Part shown: piece after piece, positions 18,660 through 27,230 of the stretch
Numbering within the stretch: position 1 is the first letter of the stretch
How the letters are laid out: each line of letters begins with the position of its first letter
Source: Balneolaceae bacterium
Lineage (GTDB): Bacteria; Bacteroidota; Rhodothermia; Balneolales; Balneolaceae
DNA: 64,000 bases
Direction of reading: 5' to 3'
Assembly: GCA_034521495.1 (NCBI GenBank)
Contig: JAXHMK010000004.1
Location: 372,001 to 436,000, forward strand
Translations under genes and position numbers: made by a program
Notes under the pieces: model-generated
Told to the model about the DNA's origin: nothing
The model's input: only the letters and a program-made list of their open reading frames with translations
The model's database searches: none

Positions 18660-19751
18660 TTAAAATACCTGCGTTTCCAGCTCTATGTGTTGTGTGGTTG
18701 AATCGATCTCTATCTCAAAGTCTATAATTCCCAAAACAAGCCCCTCTTCTGTTATTACATCTACTTTCCAGGAACCTTCCCAAACGTTGTTTTTGTATGT
18801 AAAACCCCTGTAGCCATGATCGCGGCCTCCCATAATTTCATACGAAATGGTATCTGCCACCTGCCATTGATCGGTAGCCGGATCAAACCATTTCCACCGG
18901 TGTGCCACTGATTTTTGGAGATCCGTTGGAGCAAAAATTGATGTAAACAGATATACATTCGAACCAGGTTCCTGAAGGTAGGTCAGGCTGTTTTCTCTCC
19001 AGAACTTATACCAAACTTCCTTTTGATAGGTAACCTCGTAATTGCCATTCACCTTCTCAACATTATGAGCCACTATTCCAGATTCAAGAGCAAGGGGTAC
19101 AGGCGGTATCATGTTGAAATAGTAGAACGTATTAATCATCAAATATATACCCACCACCAAACCGAATATTTTCCCTTCGTGAATTTCTCTTCTTGTGGAT
19201 GGGCTGACAGCATAAATATAGATGATTAAAGCCATCGTGGTTCCGAGGCTGATCAAACCGGATATGATGAATATCGAAGTGCTCATCTGCTTGATCAAAA
19301 CTGGGATGAAAAACGTACAGAATGTAAAGTTCACAAAGAAATAGGCACTAAATTGCAAGTATTTATTTGATATTCTCTGCTTTAACAATTCATTGCCAAA
19401 CAGAAGAATCACCAGGATCACAAAAAAGGAGAGTGTTTTTGTAAACGAGACACTTCTTGAGAAATAGATCACAAACGCACTGCACAACGCCCCGAGGAAA
19501 AACTGAATGGCCAGGGGAAGATACTCCTCATATTTTTCAAAGAAGGTGTCTTTCCATTTTCCGTCATCTGCCACATTAAACATATAAATCGCCACACTCA
19601 GCAGAATCATATAGGTGGAGAGAATGGTGCGGTCGTAGAGCCGGTCGATACGGCCAAGGGTGAGGGAATCCCATATAAAGCCGCCAATAAAGAAGAGAAC
19701 AGGAGCGTACTTTTGATGCTTTCTGAGAAAGGCAAGGAAACGGCTGATCAT
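18660..19751 (-). CDS. DUF2914 membrane protein
   Basis: 363 residues. Seven or so membrane helices fill residues 15-235. The C-terminal periplasmic domain (about 245-355) is DUF2914: it shows VAHRWKWFDPATDQW, ISYEIMGGRDHGYRGF and GSWKVDVITEEGLVLG. The family is often predicted to be envelope-linked and has no defined activity. The downstream gene order (purM upstream on the same strand, 45 bases apart) suggests shared transcription but not shared function. Confidence 0.85.
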   Translation of the reverse strand: MISRFLAFLRKHQKYAPVLFFIGGFIWDSLTLGRIDRLYDRTILSTYMILLSVAIYMFNVADDGKWKDTFFEKYEEYLPLAIQFFLGALCSAFVIYFSRSVSFTKTLSFFVILVILLFGNELLKQRISNKYLQFSAYFFVNFTFCTFFIPVLIKQMSTSIFIISGLISLGTTMALIIYIYAVSPSTRREIHEGKIFGLVVGIYLMINTFYYFNMIPPVPLALESGIVAHNVEKVNGNYEVTYQKEVWYKFWRENSLTYLQEPGSNVYLFTSIFAPTDLQKSVAHRWKWFDPATDQWQVADTISYEIMGGRDHGYRGFTYKNNVWEGSWKVDVITEEGLVLGIIDFEIEIDSTTQHIELETQVF

Positions 19752-19796
19752 AAAATTATTTTGTTCTTATGAGTTTATAACCGCTTTCTTTTTTGA

Positions 19797-20801
19797 TTAT
19801 ATGACTGATCCGATTTCAAGAAATTCTTCATCCAACTGACTACAAATTTCTTCAACTTTTGTAACAGCCGATTCTGAAACCACCGCAATCAAACCTATCC
19901 CAAGATTAAAAGTAGCACGCATATCGTCTTCCGGTACATTTCCTGTTTTTTGAATCAAATCAAAAATGGCGGGTCGTTTCCAGCTGTCCCAATCTATATC
20001 CAGTTTTAAACCATCCGGCAGAATCCGTTTGGTGTTCCCAACAATTCCACCGCCGGTGATATGGGAAAATCCGTTTACTCCATCAATCTCTTTAAGTTCC
20101 GAAATTACCTTGAGATAGGATCTGTGAACCTGGAGCAATTCTTCGCCAACCGTTCTATTCAATTCCTCAGGCTGATCATTTACATCATACTCACTAAACA
20201 AAACCTTTCGTGCCAGGGAATATCCGTTTGTGTGAATCCCGGAACTTTTAAAGCCAATCAGCAGATCTCCTTTTTGAATCTTTTCACCGGTTATCAACTG
20301 ATCTCTGTCAACTACTCCAACAATGGTTCCGGCCAGGTCAAATTCACCGGAATCATAAATGTCAGGCATTTCGGCCGTTTCGCCGCCAATCAGTGCCACG
20401 CCGTTCTCTTTACACGCTTTGGCAAATCCGCTGACCACATCAAACCCAACCTGCTGTTCCAGTTTTCCGGTTGAAAAGTAGTCGAGAAAGAAAAGGGGAG
20501 TGGCTCCGCAAACGGCAATATCATTCACACAATGGTTTACCAGATCCTGTCCAACTGTATCATACTTTTCAGATTTAAATGCTACAATCAGCTTGGTTCC
20601 AACACCATCCACGCTGCTTACAAGAACGGGATTTTTCATAGATCCAAAATCAGCAGTAAAGAGTCCGCCAAATCCGCCGATGTTACTTACCACATTGGCG
20701 TTGTGTGTATCTTTTACCACATCTTTGATGGAATTTACCAGGTCTTCCCCGGCTTTGATATCGACACCTGAGTCTTTGTAGGTAATTTTTTTATCTGACA
20801 C
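19797..20801 (-). CDS. purM: phosphoribosylformylglycinamidine cyclo-ligase
   Basis: AIR synthetase, step five of purine synthesis: FGAM plus ATP to aminoimidazole ribonucleotide, in the cytosol. 334 residues, the normal length. Motifs seen are TYKDSGVDIKAGEDLV at the N-terminus, SSVDGVGTKL (ATP-binding loop), NDIAVCGATPLFFLDY, ALIGGETAEMPDIY, LIGFKSSGIHTNGYSLAR and FSHITGGGIVGN. The start at 20,801 gives the conserved N-terminus. Confidence 0.96.
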   Translation of the reverse strand: MSDKKITYKDSGVDIKAGEDLVNSIKDVVKDTHNANVVSNIGGFGGLFTADFGSMKNPVLVSSVDGVGTKLIVAFKSEKYDTVGQDLVNHCVNDIAVCGATPLFFLDYFSTGKLEQQVGFDVVSGFAKACKENGVALIGGETAEMPDIYDSGEFDLAGTIVGVVDRDQLITGEKIQKGDLLIGFKSSGIHTNGYSLARKVLFSEYDVNDQPEELNRTVGEELLQVHRSYLKVISELKEIDGVNGFSHITGGGIVGNTKRILPDGLKLDIDWDSWKRPAIFDLIQKTGNVPEDDMRATFNLGIGLIAVVSESAVTKVEEICSQLDEEFLEIGSVI

Positions 20802-20862
20802 GTGTAATTTTTTTAGTATTAAATTTTACTTCTGCGTAGTTACCCCTTTCAAAAGGAAATAT

Positions 20863-21702
20863 TCATTCATCATCAATCCAAACAAAGTCTGAGACAACGG
20901 GAAGATGATCGGAAGCTTCTGTTTTCGGAATCCAAGTGGAATCGGGTTTTATATCACCTTTAAAAAAGATATAGTCAATTCGTTTTGAAGGGTCATTAGC
21001 AGGTATTGTATATCCATTTTTATTACCTGAAACTACCCATGCATCTTTAAATTCCTCAAGCAATTTCTGATACATCCGGCTGGTTGGAATATCGTTAAAA
21101 TCCCCTCCAAATAGTACCGTATCTGCACCGTATAACGGTAAAATTTCATTTTGTGCTTTTTCTGCATACAGGAATCGTTCTGAATCTCCTTCTGTATGAT
21201 CGAGATGTGTATTCAGTACTAAAAGATTATTACCATCTATAGAAATTTCAGTTGCTAAAATACCTCTCTGTTCAGGGCCTATCTTCTCAAATTGAAAATT
21301 TTCTGAAGTTGAAATTGGAAACCTGGATAGTGTTGCATTTCCATAAGCTCCATTTTCAATATCAATATTTTTTCCAAATACAGAGTAACTTAAAGCTGTT
21401 TTATCAGATAAATATGTTGGTATGTCTATCTTTTGGGATCTTTCTAAGTTTACATCTACTTCTTGTAATAAAAGAATATCCGGGTTTTCTTTGTTGATGA
21501 CTGAGGCAATTCGATTGAGATCTGTTTTACCATCTATCCCTTCTCCGTGATGGATGTTATAAATCATAACCCGAACAGTCTTTGAACGGTCCCGGGATAG
21601 TTGTTCGTTAGAAAAAGAGAAAATCACTAATAAACAGATCAGAAAACCAATCGAGTAAATTACTGTTCTGATATATGATATTTTACGGTATGATAATATC
21701 AC
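20863..21702 (-). CDS. secreted endonuclease/exonuclease/phosphatase family protein
   Basis: 279 residues. An N-terminal hydrophobic segment (residues 11-28, IRTVIYSIGFLICLLVIFSF) acts as signal peptide or anchor. The EEP fold is marked by RVMIYNIHHGEGIDG, DILLLQEVD (metal Glu), VLNTHLDHTEGDS (catalytic His), VLFGGDFNDIP (Asp/Asn) and ASDHLPVVSDF (terminal Asp-His). Members cleave phosphodiesters or phosphomonoesters of nucleic acids, lipids or inositol phosphates. The substrate is not readable. It flanks the AT-rich DnaA-box region. Confidence 0.85.
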   Translation of the reverse strand: MILSYRKISYIRTVIYSIGFLICLLVIFSFSNEQLSRDRSKTVRVMIYNIHHGEGIDGKTDLNRIASVINKENPDILLLQEVDVNLERSQKIDIPTYLSDKTALSYSVFGKNIDIENGAYGNATLSRFPISTSENFQFEKIGPEQRGILATEISIDGNNLLVLNTHLDHTEGDSERFLYAEKAQNEILPLYGADTVLFGGDFNDIPTSRMYQKLLEEFKDAWVVSGNKNGYTIPANDPSKRIDYIFFKGDIKPDSTWIPKTEASDHLPVVSDFVWIDDE

Positions 21703-21737
21703 GTTTTCTTTTTTTTGATTCGTGAGTTTTACTCAGG

Positions 21738-22097
21738 TTATCCACAAGTATATACAATAGAAATGAGATTTTTAATTTTGTTGTATTGTAGTAGGACATG
21801 TGGAAAAGTGAATAACTTTTTTATAATGATTGCACAAATGGATCTTAACGAGATGTGAATAATTATGTTGATAAATTAGCCAGTAAAATCAATAAGTTAT
21901 AGAAAGTAAATTTAAGTAATCAACATTTTATATTTATTACACCTATTCATACATATGTTTTTTTCAACACTAAAAGTTATTCTTTTTCACTGTTGATAAC
22001 TGTTTTTAATTGTGGATTGATGTGGATAGATTCGATGAAAATAAGCAGTTTCTTTTTATGAACAGAAATTTTAAAGTTTTCCACACAGTTACTCACA
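21738..22097. other. candidate replication origin: AT-rich DnaA-box cluster
   Basis: About 360 bases without a gene and very AT-rich. Exact or near DnaA boxes (TTATNCACA): TTATCCACA at 21,738; on the minus strand TTATTCACA at 21,854-21,862, CTATCCACA at 22,021-22,029, CAATCCACA at 22,011-22,019, TTTTCCACA at 21,799-21,807, TTATCAACA at 21,866-21,874 and 21,991-21,999; on the plus strand TTTTCAACA at 21,961, TTTTCCACA at 22,077. The density suggests oriC. A long untranslated or promoter region rich in such words is the alternative. A strong dtd promoter may also lie here. Confidence 0.5.
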
Positions 22098-22098
22098 T

Positions 22099-22539
22099 AT
22101 GAAAGTAGTAGTACAAAGAGTAAAAAATGCGAGTGTAACCGTTAATGATGAAGTAACCGGCAGTATTGAAAATGGTCTTTTACTACTGGTGGGTATTCAT
22201 GAATCCGACACAAAAGATGAGGTAGACTGGTGCTGCAGAAAAATTCCAACTCTTCGGATTTTTGAGGATGATGAGGGAAAAATGAACCGGTCTGTAACCG
22301 ACGTAAAAGGTGGAATTTTAGTGGTATCCCAATTCACTCTTTATGGTGATGCAAGGAAAGGAACCAGGCCCAGTTTTATTGAAGCAGCAAAACCGGAAAA
22401 GGCAGAATTATTATATGATTATATGATTGATGTACTGAAACGCGATAGTGGATTACAAATAGAATCCGGAGAATTTGGTGCGATGATGGATGTGGAGTTC
22501 ATCAACAGCGGGCCGGTGACGCTAATCCTGGAGAAGTAA
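22099..22539 (+). CDS. dtd: D-aminoacyl-tRNA deacylase
   Basis: 146 residues, full length. Hydrolyses D-amino acids (and glycine mischarged on tRNA-Ala) from tRNA, as a cytosolic dimer. Conserved motifs: MKVVVQRVKNASVTV, the catalytic-pocket GGILVVSQFTLYGDARKGTRP and the cross-subunit Gly-cisPro motif NSGPVT at the C-terminus. The start follows the DnaA-box region. Its stop overlaps the next start (TAATG), so the two genes are coupled. Confidence 0.96.
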   Translation: MKVVVQRVKNASVTVNDEVTGSIENGLLLLVGIHESDTKDEVDWCCRKIPTLRIFEDDEGKMNRSVTDVKGGILVVSQFTLYGDARKGTRPSFIEAAKPEKAELLYDYMIDVLKRDSGLQIESGEFGAMMDVEFINSGPVTLILEK

Positions 22540-23459
22540 TGGCTGTCTGTTTTATTTTTGTTGATGGAATTGGAGTCGGACCAAAAACGGAGTTTAATCC
22601 ACTTGCTACTTCCAATCTAAAATTCCTCTCATTTTTTACCGGGAAAGATGGACTTTATGATTCTTGCGAAGAAAGAGATAATGATTCTCTTCTATTTAAG
22701 AAAATAGATGCCAACCTGGATCTGAAAGGCCTACCCCAAAGCGGAACGGGGCAGACGGCTTTATTTACCGGCGAGAATGCTTCAAAGGTAGTGGGACGTC
22801 ATTTTGGTCCGTATCCTCATTCTAAAATTAAACCATTGCTTAAAAAAAGAAGCCTTTTTCATAAAGTGATTGAGATGGGGAAAAAGCCTCATTTTTTAAA
22901 CGCTTATCCAGACCTGTTTTTTGAGAAATCAAAAAAGAGAAACCGATGGAGTTGTACAACGTTGATGGCTCGTTCTGCCGGAGTCAGGCTCAATCGGCTT
23001 GAAGATGTTGTAGAGGGAAGAGCCGTAACGGCCGAGATCATACAATCAGCCTGGAGGAATAAACTAAAGTTGGATGTGCCCGAAATTGAACCGGAAGAAG
23101 CATCAGGACGAATGTTAAAGGCGTTGGATCAATATGACCTGGTGCTGTTTGAATATTACCTGACAGACAAAGCAGGTCATGAGCAAGACAAGGAGATGGC
23201 AGATCGTGTGTTAAATATCCTGGATCAATTTATCACAGAAATTCTGGAAAATATAGATAAGGATGATACACTGGTTTTAAGCAGTGATCACGGAAACCTT
23301 GAAGATCTGTCAATCAAAACGCATACCCGGAATCCGGTTCCACTGTTTGTAAAAGGAAATACAAATCCGTTTAAAAATGCGGAGAGCATTCTGGATGTAA
23401 CTCCGGGGATATTGGAGGTTTTGAAAAACTCCCCCTTTGAAGGGCGCGCAGGGGGATGA
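22539..23459 (+). CDS. alkaline phosphatase-superfamily metalloenzyme (phosphomutase-like)
   Basis: 306 residues. The fold is that of phosphoglycerate mutase/phosphopentomutase-type metalloenzymes: IFVDGIGVGP (metal Asp), GLPQSGTGQTALFTG (nucleophile Ser/Thr), EYYLTDKAGHEQD and VLSSDHGNLEDLSIKTHT (metal Asp-His). Substrate unknown; a mutase or phosphatase is likely. The C-terminus, NSPFEGRAGG, is encoded by an intergenic repeat block that also supplies the stop codon. Translation is coupled to dtd. Confidence 0.8.
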   Translation: MAVCFIFVDGIGVGPKTEFNPLATSNLKFLSFFTGKDGLYDSCEERDNDSLLFKKIDANLDLKGLPQSGTGQTALFTGENASKVVGRHFGPYPHSKIKPLLKKRSLFHKVIEMGKKPHFLNAYPDLFFEKSKKRNRWSCTTLMARSAGVRLNRLEDVVEGRAVTAEIIQSAWRNKLKLDVPEIEPEEASGRMLKALDQYDLVLFEYYLTDKAGHEQDKEMADRVLNILDQFITEILENIDKDDTLVLSSDHGNLEDLSIKTHTRNPVPLFVKGNTNPFKNAESILDVTPGILEVLKNSPFEGRAGG

Positions 23460-23740
23460 CCTATCGATAGTGTTATTTTTTTGTAGCTAAATATCCGGCT
23501 GTTTTGCCACGAAAACACCAAATCACTAAAGTATAATTTTTGTGTTTCTGTGCTTTTGAGGCATCCTAATTGGTGAGGAAAAATCTATTGATTGCGAAAA
23601 GAGGGGAGACAGAGTTTTTCAAAAGTTCTTGAAAAACTCAGAGGGGTGTACTCGAGATGTGGATCGTAAGAACATCCCCCGAGTTCATTCGCTAAACGCT
23701 CATTTCACGTAACCCCTTCAAAGGGGGAATTCTATTTTCT
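23425..23740. repeat. D-family repeat cluster, overlapping the end of the preceding gene
   Basis: Starts with CCCCCTTTGAAGGGCGCG inside the coding region, then two hairpin blocks: CAAAAGTTCTTGAAAAAC near 23,620 and CCCCTTCAAAGGGGG at about 23,713. It is followed by the C-family hairpin. This fills the 23,460-23,807 gap; no gene is seen in it. Confidence 0.65.
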
Positions 23741-23746
23741 CAGTAA

Positions 23747-23803
23747 TGGCGCAAGTGTCTCGCTTGTGTCCTGTTCGAAACACGAGCGGGACGCTCGCGC
23801 TAT
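23747..23803. repeat. GCGCAAG-type inverted repeat, copy 2
   Basis: Arms GGCGCAAGTGTCTCGCTTGT and GAGCGGGACGCTCGCGCTA around a short spacer. It abuts the stop of adk at 23,808. Confidence 0.7.
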
Positions 23804-23807
23804 CCAC

Positions 23808-24362
23808 CTACGAAACAGCGTCCTTAATCCTCTCAAAGATCTCATCTACATCGCCAACACCGTCTACTTCTTCAACTACGCCCTGCTTTTTGTAGTAGTT
23901 TAAAACAGGTTCTGTTTCGTTTCTGTAGACTTCTAAGCGAGTTTTTATTTTCTCGGGAGTGTCATCTGTACGTCCTTCGCCGCGGCTCAAAATTCGGTCG
24001 ATCAGCTCTTCTTCAGGTACATCCAGAGTGACAAATGCGTCGACTTTTTTACCGTTTTTATCCAGGTATTGATCCAGTGCTTCTGCCTGGCCAACGGTTC
24101 TTGGAAAACCATCGAAAATGACGCCCTCCTCATACTTTTCTTTGTCCAGTTCATCGGCAACCAGTTCCACAACGGTTTCATCAGGAACAAGCTCTCCCGA
24201 ATCCAGAATAGATTTTACTTTTTTTCCTAAAGGTGTTTCATTCTTGATGTTTGCCCGAAAGATATTCCCGGTTGAGAGATGGGGAAGATCAAAATGGGTA
24301 ACTAATTTTTCTGCTTGTGTACCTTTACCTGCCCCGGGAGGCCCAAATAAAATTAGGTTCAT
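23808..24362 (-). CDS. adk: adenylate kinase
   Basis: 184 residues. Catalyses AMP + ATP to 2 ADP in the cytosol. Walker A GPPGAGKGTQAEKLV at 7-20, AMP site LSTGNIFRANI and FDGFPRTVGQAEAL, and Arg-rich RILSRGEGRTDDTPEKIKTRLEVY. There is no zinc-type LID insert, so this is the short form, as is common in related Bacteroidota. The last gene of the rpsP-rimM-trmD-rplS string, 61 bases after rplS. Confidence 0.96.
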   Translation of the reverse strand: MNLILFGPPGAGKGTQAEKLVTHFDLPHLSTGNIFRANIKNETPLGKKVKSILDSGELVPDETVVELVADELDKEKYEEGVIFDGFPRTVGQAEALDQYLDKNGKKVDAFVTLDVPEEELIDRILSRGEGRTDDTPEKIKTRLEVYRNETEPVLNYYKKQGVVEEVDGVGDVDEIFERIKDAVS

Positions 24363-24423
24363 GCTTCTTTGTTCGTCTGAATTAATAGGTTAATGTTTGA
24401 TACAAAAAAAGAATCAAACGGAA

Positions 24424-24780
24424 TTACTCTTGTTCTCTGCTATCTTTTTCCTTGATTCGGGCAGCTTTTCCTTTTCTGTCACGCAGGTAAAAGAGTTTAG
24501 AACGACGAACTTTACCACGTTTTTTCACTTCAATTTTTGCGATGAATGGTGAATAAAGCGGGAAAATACGCTCAACACCAACATTTGAAGAGATTTTTCG
24601 AACGATAAACGTCTTATTTGAACCAGAACCTCGTTCATTAATTACAATACCTTCATATTGCTGAATACGTTCTTTCTCTCCCTCACGAACACGATAATGC
24701 ACATTTACAGTATCGCCTGCTGTAAACTCCGGCAGGTCGTCTCGCATTATTGTCTGTTCTACTAATTGCATTTTATCCAT
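24424..24780 (-). CDS. rplS: 50S ribosomal protein L19
   Basis: 118 residues, usual length. Sits at the 30S-50S interface. Motifs: [61 protein letters not shown] and [20 protein letters not shown]. Placed directly after trmD as in most bacteria. Confidence 0.97.
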   Translation of the reverse strand: MDKMQLVEQTIMRDDLPEFTAGDTVNVHYRVREGEKERIQQYEGIVINERGSGSNKTFIVRKISSNVGVERIFPLYSPFIAKIEVKKRGKVRRSKLFYLRDRKGKAARIKEKDSREQE

Positions 24781-24804
24781 TTTGATTTCCTCGTTAGTGG
24801 GATT

Positions 24805-25500
24805 TTAATGTTTCTTATTAAATTTTTTGTATAAATCGGGTCGCTTTTCTTTGGTCCGTTCTTTGGCTGTTTCAAAACGCCATTCTTCAATTTTTTTATG
24901 ATCACCGGACAACAACACACCGGGAACTTTTTTTCCTCTGAATTCGGCCGGTCGTGTATACACAGGAGCTTCCAACAAGTTTTCCTGGAAAGAATCATTC
25001 AGGGCGCTTTCCGCATCCCCCAAAACACCAGGCAACAGGCGAACAATCGCATCAGTCATAACCAGTGCCGGAAGTTCGCCGCCGGAAAGCACATAATCAC
25101 CAATGGAGTACTCTTTGGTAATCAGTTCATCCCGAACGCGCTGATCAACTCCTTTATAATGGCCGCAGAGAAAAATAAGATTCTGTTTGATGGATAACTC
25201 ATTCGCATCTTTCTGCTCAAATGTGTCTCCATCGGGCGCGGTAAAAATAATCTCATCATACTCACGCTCGCCAGTCAGCTTTTCGATACAGTCGAAAATG
25301 GGCTGAGCCGTCATCACCATTCCGGCACCTCCGCCATACGGATAATCATCAATCTTGCCGTGTTTATCGTCGGTGTAATCCCGCAGATCATGAACGTGAA
25401 TCTCAACCCGTTTTTTTTCCTGTGCCCGGCCAACTATGCTGGTCTCCAGCGGGCTTGTAAGCAGACCGGGAACACCGGAAAGAATATCAATTCTCAGCAT
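24805..25500 (-). CDS. trmD: tRNA (guanine-N1)-methyltransferase
   Basis: 231 residues. Methylates G37 next to the anticodon using S-adenosylmethionine; works as a SPOUT-fold dimer. Trefoil-knot motifs are present: YPYGGGAGMVM, LIFLCGHYKGVDQRV, YSIGDYVLSGGELPALV and the C-terminal PVYTRPAEFRGKKVPGVLLSGDH. Two bases separate it from rimM. Confidence 0.97.
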   Translation of the reverse strand: MLRIDILSGVPGLLTSPLETSIVGRAQEKKRVEIHVHDLRDYTDDKHGKIDDYPYGGGAGMVMTAQPIFDCIEKLTGEREYDEIIFTAPDGDTFEQKDANELSIKQNLIFLCGHYKGVDQRVRDELITKEYSIGDYVLSGGELPALVMTDAIVRLLPGVLGDAESALNDSFQENLLEAPVYTRPAEFRGKKVPGVLLSGDHKKIEEWRFETAKERTKEKRPDLYKKFNKKH

Positions 25501-25502
25501 GA

Positions 25503-26042
25503 TTATAAATCTGTTAATTGATTCAGATTAATGCAGAAGATGATACCATTTTCATGATCCATTTCATCCACATACTCATCAACCATCGGGATTAAAATTG
25601 TACCGGCACCATGTTTTACTTCCAGAATGGGATGAGCAGGATTTCTTAATACATCCAACACTTCTCCAAACTCTTCGCCATTGTATTGAATTCTGTAGCC
25701 GAATAACGAGTCATCCTCTTCAGCGGGTTCTGCAACTTCATCAAACAGATCCGCTTTTATGAAGACAGCTTTATTCTGAGCCTCTTCCGCATCTGTCCGG
25801 TTGGCAATCATATCAAATTTTACAAAGAACGTTTGATCATTTCGTTTGGCCTCCACATACACGGAATCAATCCTTGATGGGACCAGATCGGAGCGTTCAT
25901 TTTTCATATAAAAAAGATCGACCCGATCGAAAAGATCATCTACAAAATTTTGATTCGGCATAAAGCGGACAACACCTTCCAGTCCGCGGGGCCTGCCGAT
26001 TCGGCCTATCTCTACAAACCGGTTTCGCATGGATTGGTCCAT
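25503..26042 (-). CDS. rimM: ribosome maturation factor RimM
   Basis: 179 residues. Binds S19 and helps 30S head assembly. N-terminal RimM barrel (IGRIGRPRGLEGVVRF, residues 12-95) and C-terminal PRC-barrel (DDSLFGYRIQYNGEEFGEV to ILIPMVDEYV). The usual neighbour of rpsP and trmD. Confidence 0.93.
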   Translation of the reverse strand: MDQSMRNRFVEIGRIGRPRGLEGVVRFMPNQNFVDDLFDRVDLFYMKNERSDLVPSRIDSVYVEAKRNDQTFFVKFDMIANRTDAEEAQNKAVFIKADLFDEVAEPAEEDDSLFGYRIQYNGEEFGEVLDVLRNPAHPILEVKHGAGTILIPMVDEYVDEMDHENGIIFCINLNQLTDL

Positions 26043-26060
26043 TACCGGTTCCTTACAATT

Positions 26061-27098
26061 TTATTCAGAGTCAGATTGTTTGCTATCCCAGGCGCGCTGA
26101 ACCGTTACCCGATCTTCATCATCAGGTACAAAACCTTCCAGCTCTTCGAGTGGAGTATTTTTGATGTGATCGATCGCTTCGGTTGCATTCATATCCGTAG
26201 AAACCGTCCCGGCTTCGGCTTTTTCTTCCTCTTCATCTTTTTCTGATTCTTCAGACTCGGCTTCAGCTTTCGCTTCTTCTTCGTCCTCGTCTTCATCTTC
26301 TTCATCAGATGCAGCCGCTTCCTGTTTCTCTTCTTCGGCTTCGGGCTCTGCTTCTTCCTCAGCCTCTTCAGCATCCGCTTTTGCTTCAACCTCTTCTTTT
26401 TCTTCAGCCTCTTCCTCTTTGGCTTCGGCAGCCCCTTCTTCCTTGGCTTCTGTTTCCTCTTCAGCGTCGGTTTTTACCTCTTCTTCAGTATCTTCGTCTG
26501 CTGTTTCTTTTTCGGGTGAAGCTTCAGCTTTTTTCTCCGTTTCTTCTTCATCGGATTTTTCAGCTTTTTCTAAAGCAGCTTCAATTTCACCGGCCGGTGT
26601 TTTCGGTGCTTCGTCTTCTTCTGATTCTTCAGCTTTGGCTTCTTCCAGTTTCTTCTCCCGTTCAAGCTCTTTGGCTGCTTTTGCAGCTTTTTCTTCAAGC
26701 TGCTTCTTATATTCTTTCTCTTCTGCTTTAAGCAGCTCTTGTTGTTGGGCTTTCCGGCTGGTGTCTTCTTCAGCTCTGGCTTCGCGAGCTTCTTTCCACT
26801 CGGTTAATGCTTCTTCAATTTCTTCGTCGGATTTGCCCCATCTCATCAGGTGCATTTTGTACATAATACCTTCATGCTTCAAAATATTTCGAACGGTATT
26901 ACTTGGTTGAGCACCAATTTTCAGCCAGTGAATAATTCGCTCTTCATCGTAGGTGAGCTCTTTACTTTCAGTTGCATTGTCGTATCTGCCCAATCGTTCG
27001 ATAATCCGCCCATCTCTTGGAGATCGGCTGTCCGCTGCTACGATATGGTAATACGGCCGTTTTTTTCTTCCTCGTCGTTGTAAACGTAACTTAATCAA
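26061..27098 (-). CDS. rpsP: 30S ribosomal protein S16 with very long acidic C-terminal extension
   Basis: 345 residues. Residues 1-80 are ordinary S16 (KLRLQRRGRKKRPYYHIVAA, RDGRIIERLGRYDN, IHWLKIGAQPSNTVRNILKH). Residues 80-150 are a charged helical region. About 150-300 is low-complexity E/A/K/D sequence. The end, from STDMNATEAIDHIKNTPLEE through VPDDEDRVTVQRAWDSK, looks like a small conserved helical domain. Ordinary S16 has 80-90 residues; extended forms are known in Bacteroidota, but about 260 extra residues is extreme. The acidic tail may suit a salt-adapted cell, or bind another factor. Confidence 0.95.
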   Translation of the reverse strand: MIKLRLQRRGRKKRPYYHIVAADSRSPRDGRIIERLGRYDNATESKELTYDEERIIHWLKIGAQPSNTVRNILKHEGIMYKMHLMRWGKSDEEIEEALTEWKEAREARAEEDTSRKAQQQELLKAEEKEYKKQLEEKAAKAAKELEREKKLEEAKAEESEEDEAPKTPAGEIEAALEKAEKSDEEETEKKAEASPEKETADEDTEEEVKTDAEEETEAKEEGAAEAKEEEAEEKEEVEAKADAEEAEEEAEPEAEEEKQEAAASDEEDEDEDEEEAKAEAESEESEKDEEEEKAEAGTVSTDMNATEAIDHIKNTPLEELEGFVPDDEDRVTVQRAWDSKQSDSE

Positions 27099-27143
27099 TG
27101 ATGTACTCCTGTATTGTTATGTTGGTAAATTTGTTTTTATTTC

Positions 27144-27216
27144 GTCATTCCGAACTCGATTCGGAATCTCCAAACATCAACCGAAGGAGGAGATTCTGAG
27201 TCAAGCTCAGAATGAC
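27144..27216. repeat. B-family inverted repeat between ffh and rpsP
   Basis: Arms GTCATTCCGA and TCAGAATGAC, with inner hairpins GAACTCGATTC and GAGTCAAGCTC around GGAGATTCTG. Fills the ffh-rpsP spacer. Confidence 0.6.
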
Positions 27217-27230
27217 TGTATATGTAATTA

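Noticed and set aside
26189-26910. Open frames opposite the S16 tail
   Set aside because: They are the L/P-rich and S-rich antisense readings of the low-complexity GAA/GCT-type tail of rpsP.
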